From DATMNR01 sp963702765 (GTDB lineage: Bacteria; Chloroflexota; Ktedonobacteria; Ktedonobacterales; Ktedonobacteraceae), in assembly GCA_963702765.1 (NCBI GenBank), contig CAVPEB010000065.1, positions 51,753-115,752 of the forward strand: a stretch of 64,000 nt of DNA. The letters run 5' to 3'. Shown here one piece after another: positions 62,062 to 64,000 of this stretch. The notes beneath the pieces were generated by a model. It made no database searches. It was not told the DNA's origin and saw only the letters and a list, made by a program, of their open reading frames with translations. The number at the start of each line of letters is the position of its first letter. The stretch's first letter is position 1. Position numbers and translations under genes: made by a program.

Positions 62062-63471
62062 CTATTGCCCGACAATACGCCCCTGATGGATAACTGCCAT
62101 CATTTCAGGTACCTTGGTAACCTTGACACGGGGACGTTCTTGCTCGGAGCCGCTAGCAATCTCGTACTTATCTAAAATCTTCCAATCCTGATACGTCACA
62201 TAGTCGATGTCTCTCTCATGTAAGTATGCCACAATCCGCGATAGATCACGAAAATCGTCGCGGATTCCTTGTAAGCTTGGTAGATCGACCAGCATTGCTT
62301 CGACTGTGGCTGCCGAGTCAGGCTTATTATTTCCGATCAGACCGGTAGGTCCACGCTTGGCCCACCCGACGACATATTCACCTGGCACGACTTCGCCGGT
62401 ATTCGGATGCACAACCTGTCCAGCGATATTGTTTATGGTAGAGGTGGCATGGTCGAATGGCACGCCTTCAATCGGCACACTACGATAGCCAATAGAGCGC
62501 AGCACCAGGCCAGCCTCAATGAGATCAAACGTGCCGGTTCCTTTCGATCGTAGTCCACCATTGGAATCCATGACAAGCTCATTGCGTTCGATCCTCACCG
62601 CTGTAATCCGTCCATTCACACCAACAATTTCCACAGGCGAGGCCAGGAAGCGCATGATGATGCGGCGAGGAGCAGTATGCTCCGTGCGAGTTGCATACGT
62701 ATGCAGGCACTCCAGATTCGCCTTCGCTGTGCGATCTGATTCAATGCCAACCAGGCTGGCCGAATCAAGTTCGATGTTGTGGGGATCGACGATTACATCC
62801 ACTCCTTCGAGCTTCCCCAGTTCTTTGATCTCAGGGGTCGTAAATGCCGCTTGTGCTGCGCCACGTCGCCCCAGTACAACCACCTCGCGAATCTTGCTCT
62901 CGCGCAGTTTCTCCAGCGCATGGTCGGCGATATCGGTTTTCTGTAAGATATCAGGGGACATGGCAAGGATGCGTGTCACATCCATCGCTACGTTGCCATT
63001 GCCGACCACGACTGCCCGCTCACATGAGAGATCGATGGGCAGATCGCGATAATCAGGATGCCCATTATACCAGCCAACAAACGAGAGAGCTGGAAAGGCA
63101 TTGGGCAGTTCTTCACCCGGAATGCCCATACGTCGATCAGCCTGGGCGCCAACCGCATAGATGATCTGATCGTAGAACTGCTTGAGTTCTTGATGATGGA
63201 TATCAACACCGTAGGTGACGTTCCCGAAGAAACGGACGCGTGGATCCGCAAGGATTTTATCAAAGACGCGGATCACTGCCTTGATGGACTGGTGATCAGG
63301 CGCAACACCATCGCGGACCAGTCCGAAAGGGGTGGGAAAGCGGTTGAAAATATCAATAGTCAGGACGATATCGGGTTGTTTGAGAAGCTTTTCGGCGGCA
63401 TAAAATCCGGCTGGGCCAGCACCAATGATAGCAATGCGTAGTGGCCGAGTCGGAGTAGCAAGTTGTTCCAT
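62062..63471 (-). CDS. fprA: Ferredoxin-NADP+ reductase (FprA/adrenodoxin reductase family)
   Basis: 469 residues. FAD-binding start RIAIIGAGPAGFYAAEKLL, then FPTPFGLVRDGVAPDHQSIK, QADRRMGIPGEELPNAF, the NADP-binding VVVGNGNVAMDVTRIL, and the ending segment GWAKRGPTGLIGNNKPDSAATV, all typical of actinobacterial FprA and mitochondrial adrenodoxin reductase. It passes electrons between NADPH and ferredoxin or related iron-sulfur proteins. Redox partners here may be a small ferredoxin not in the window. A direct repeat (TTTGCATCACAAG) stands twice in the upstream gap and could regulate it. The ATG 63471 lacks a strong site; the nearest is AAAGATG. Confidence 0.92.
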   Translation of the reverse strand: MEQLATPTRPLRIAIIGAGPAGFYAAEKLLKQPDIVLTIDIFNRFPTPFGLVRDGVAPDHQSIKAVIRVFDKILADPRVRFFGNVTYGVDIHHQELKQFYDQIIYAVGAQADRRMGIPGEELPNAFPALSFVGWYNGHPDYRDLPIDLSCERAVVVGNGNVAMDVTRILAMSPDILQKTDIADHALEKLRESKIREVVVLGRRGAAQAAFTTPEIKELGKLEGVDVIVDPHNIELDSASLVGIESDRTAKANLECLHTYATRTEHTAPRRIIMRFLASPVEIVGVNGRITAVRIERNELVMDSNGGLRSKGTGTFDLIEAGLVLRSIGYRSVPIEGVPFDHATSTINNIAGQVVHPNTGEVVPGEYVVGWAKRGPTGLIGNNKPDSAATVEAMLVDLPSLQGIRDDFRDLSRIVAYLHERDIDYVTYQDWKILDKYEIASGSEQERPRVKVTKVPEMMAVIHQGRIVGQ

Positions 63472-63862
63472 ACATCTTTCCCATCAAGAGGCCTTAGCCT
63501 TCATTTAAAGCGAACCCCTTTGCATCACAAGGAGTCAATCTCACTCATCTTTGAAACCTGTCTGAAGGTAAGGGTAGGACAAGAATATCACATTTGCATC
63601 ACAAGAGTGAGACATTCTCCTCACAATTCTCACACAGACTTTTTCCGATAGCAATGAACAAACGCATTTTTATGAGAATATAGTCAACAAGTATAAATCG
63701 GCCGTGAGTTTGTTTGTTCAGGCCATAGCATGCCTATGGACACTTACTTTCGCAATCTTTCCTGACTTTTTCACCAGTTAGGGTTACTCTACAGTTTTGG
63801 GTGAGCTGATAAGTTTATGCAAAAATACTTACATATTAGCCTTGTGGTGGTAATGCTTCCGA
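63472..63862. promoter_or_regulatory. fprA upstream region with a phased direct repeat
   Basis: TTTGCATCACAAG occurs at 63519-63531 and again at 63593-63605, 74 bases apart, or seven helical turns. Such spacing fits two operator sites on the same DNA face. No other gene lies in the gap; the comM-like gene ends upstream of it. Confidence 0.4.
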
Positions 63863-64000
63863 CTACATCCCCACCCTCGGCCGATACTGCACCACCTCCG
63901 CCACATGATTCGCCGCAATCATGTCACAACCCGCCAGATCGGCAATCGTCCGAGCCAACTTTAGCACCCGGTGATACGCCTTGCCGATAAATGCAACTGC
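63863..64000 (-). CDS. ComM/YifB-like Mg chelatase AAA ATPase, C-terminal end only
   Basis: 46 codons are visible, the last part of a gene extending beyond the window. The end reads GKAYHRVLKLARTIADLAGC, then DMIAANHVAEVVQYRPRVGM before the stop at 63863-63865, matching the C-terminal helical domain of ComM/YifB (SARAYHRxLKVARTIADLAG, ... HVAEAxQYR). ComM is a helicase-like ATPase that extends branch migration during natural transformation. The frame is open to the window edge. Confidence 0.8.
   Translation of the reverse strand, partial: AVAFIGKAYHRVLKLARTIADLAGCDMIAANHVAEVVQYRPRVGM

Noticed and set aside
1..64000. CRISPR array, rRNA or tRNA genes
   Set aside because: No regularly spaced repeats, cas genes, or tRNA-like TpsiC segments with matching stems were found when scanning the sequence by eye; a covariance-model search would be decisive.

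Overview
The window reads as a chromosomal segment of a Gram-positive-like, spore- or mycelium-type member of the Chloroflexota, most likely Ktedonobacteria or a close relative. This is an inference from gene content (moderate GC, a CtaA-CtaB fusion, a caa3-like oxidase cluster with CtaG and SCO, a group 3b-type [NiFe] hydrogenase, red-type RuBisCO with CbbX, and many IS607, ISAs1, IS5 and TnpB remnants). No rRNA, tRNA or CRISPR array was recognised.

Layout. 0-4 kb: a truncated S51 peptidase gene, yjbQ, small membrane proteins and a secreted lipoprotein phosphoesterase. 3.9-7.2 kb: a GC-rich IS5-like unit with long inverted ends and TAA direct repeats, carrying a decayed transposase and a quinoprotein-type lipoprotein as cargo. 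7.3-16.3 kb: MFS transporter, LmbE-type deacetylase, haloalkane dehalogenase, polysaccharide deacetylase, xylulokinase and an HdeD/papain-like fusion. 16.4-17.8 kb: a decayed IS607 element. 18.8-24.5 kb: hypC opposite a five-gene hydrogenase operon plus its maturation protease. 24.7-31.2 kb: DUF151 nuclease, lysA, crotonase, gltX and an ISAs1 insertion. 31.3-42 kb: CPBP protease, a complete solo TnpB, sugar epimerase, flippase-like protein, rpsU-ybeY-dgkA, efp and several enzymes. 42.1-49.8 kb: a seven-gene terminal oxidase operon on the minus strand. 50.9-57.4 kb: the Calvin-Benson genes (prk, two LysR genes, cbbL, cbbS, cbbX). 57.7-64 kb: a beta-propeller protein, a TlpA-like thioredoxin, prpE, fprA and the 3' end of a comM-like gene.

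Together the hydrogenase (H2 to NADPH), the heme-copper oxidase and the CBB genes give a coherent picture of aerobic hydrogen-driven carbon fixation, possibly as a mixotrophic option. Each LysR gene is divergent from one CBB transcription unit, which suggests two separately controlled promoters.

A caution applies throughout: at least eight single-base frame breaks (mostly +1) occur in otherwise well conserved genes (coxA twice, hydrogenase beta subunit, cNMP-binding subunit, ybeY, tlpA-like, the quinoprotein and the ISAs1 transposase). That density looks more like uncorrected assembly indels than genuine decay, so these genes are annotated as whole genes with a suspected indel.
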